NCBI GenBank assembly: GCA_024232355.1
Contig: JAAEPW010000497.1
Location: forward strand, 1 to 6,395
Source of the DNA: Chloroflexota bacterium
Lineage (GTDB): Bacteria; Chloroflexota; Anaerolineae; B4-G1
Length of the DNA stretch: 6,395 bases
Direction: 5' to 3'
Position numbers and translations under genes: made by a program. The notes beneath the pieces were generated by a model. It searched no databases, was not told where the DNA came from, and was given only the letters and a program-made list of their open reading frames with translations. Within the stretch, counting starts at the first letter, position 1. Every line of letters begins with the position of its first letter. This document shows, in pieces, positions 6,229-6,395 of the stretch.

Positions 6229-6395
6229 CAGGGCACCGGGGTGTATTCAAGGGTCCAGCGGCCGATTAGGTCGTCGTAGTTCGGATCCTCATTGGCGTTG
6301 CTATTGTCCACCATCCATAGTTGACCCAATTCGATGTAGCCGTACGGGGAAAGCAAATCTTTCCCGCAGAGCAGCGCAATCCCTTTGATGTCAAC
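6228..6395 (-). CDS. Baseplate plug protein (Pam3 gp18-like), C-terminal end only
   Basis: Only the last 55 residues are inside the window; the start lies beyond the right edge. The translated end begins VDIKGIALLCGKDLLSPYGY and continues IELGQLWMVDN, then DPNYDDLIGRWTLEYTPVP. This matches the usual ending of the plug family named from cyanophage Pam3: a 'G..L..g.dLl..y.y...G.L.v' strand pair followed by 'D.....p.ydnLg....L.Yvp'. The plug closes the tube at the baseplate centre and sits above the hub, and in related phages its gene directly precedes the hub gene, as here. The family call rests on this short piece and on gene order. The TGA at 6230-6228 shares one base with the hub ATG. Confidence 0.65.
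   Translation of the reverse strand, partial: VDIKGIALLCGKDLLSPYGYIELGQLWMVDNSNANEDPNYDDLIGRWTLEYTPVP

Overview
The window is almost entirely a phage baseplate and tail-fibre operon on the minus strand (positions about 6395 down to 598). It meets, tail to tail, a plus-strand gene for a collagen-like lipoprotein at the left edge (positions 2 to 601). Coding density is essentially complete, with no RNA gene, CRISPR array, integrase, transposase or attachment site in view. The source is a contractile-tailed (myovirus-type) phage or prophage of a Gram-negative-like bacterium. The lipobox protein supports a bacterial host with a lipoprotein pathway, and its acidic Gly-rich start after the lipidated cysteine recalls lipoproteins of environmental Myxococcota/'deltaproteobacterial' genomes. 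That host guess is weak. Virion, prophage and defective tail particle (tailocin) cannot be told apart from this piece alone.

The minus-strand operon, in transcription order, is: the C-terminal end of a baseplate plug protein (6395-6228, cut by the window edge); a tail hub protein (6228-5248); a Gp138-type central spike (5251-4676); a small Cys/His-containing protein that is probably the needle tip (4676-4251); a gp25-like wedge protein (4254-3868, GTG start); a gpJ-like wedge protein (3871-2714); a DUF2612-type wedge/fibre-attachment protein (2714-2079); and a terminal fibre or receptor-binding protein (2082-598). Every junction is a 1-base (TGATG, TAATG) or 4-base (ATGA, GTGA) stop/start overlap. 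The eight genes are therefore probably one translationally coupled unit ordered from the tail axis outward: plug, hub, spike, tip, wedges, fibre. This is the compact baseplate layout of small myophages such as cyanophage Pam3.

The last phage gene is unusual. After a standard baseplate-attachment N-terminus it carries about seven repeats of a 'DG..v(y/w)' motif, which suggests a Cys-rich seven-bladed beta-propeller rather than a common trimeric fibre.

The plus-strand gene encodes the end of a signal peptide with lipobox LAAC, 31 uninterrupted Gly-X-Y triplets and a 78-residue C-terminal domain that I do not recognise. Its stop codon interlocks with the fibre stop in one CTAG palindrome, so the two genes have probably shared a genome for some time. 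It may be a phage cargo ('moron') surface lipoprotein or the first host gene beside a prophage. Its G-rich repeat DNA also forms a long run of potential G-quadruplex tracts.
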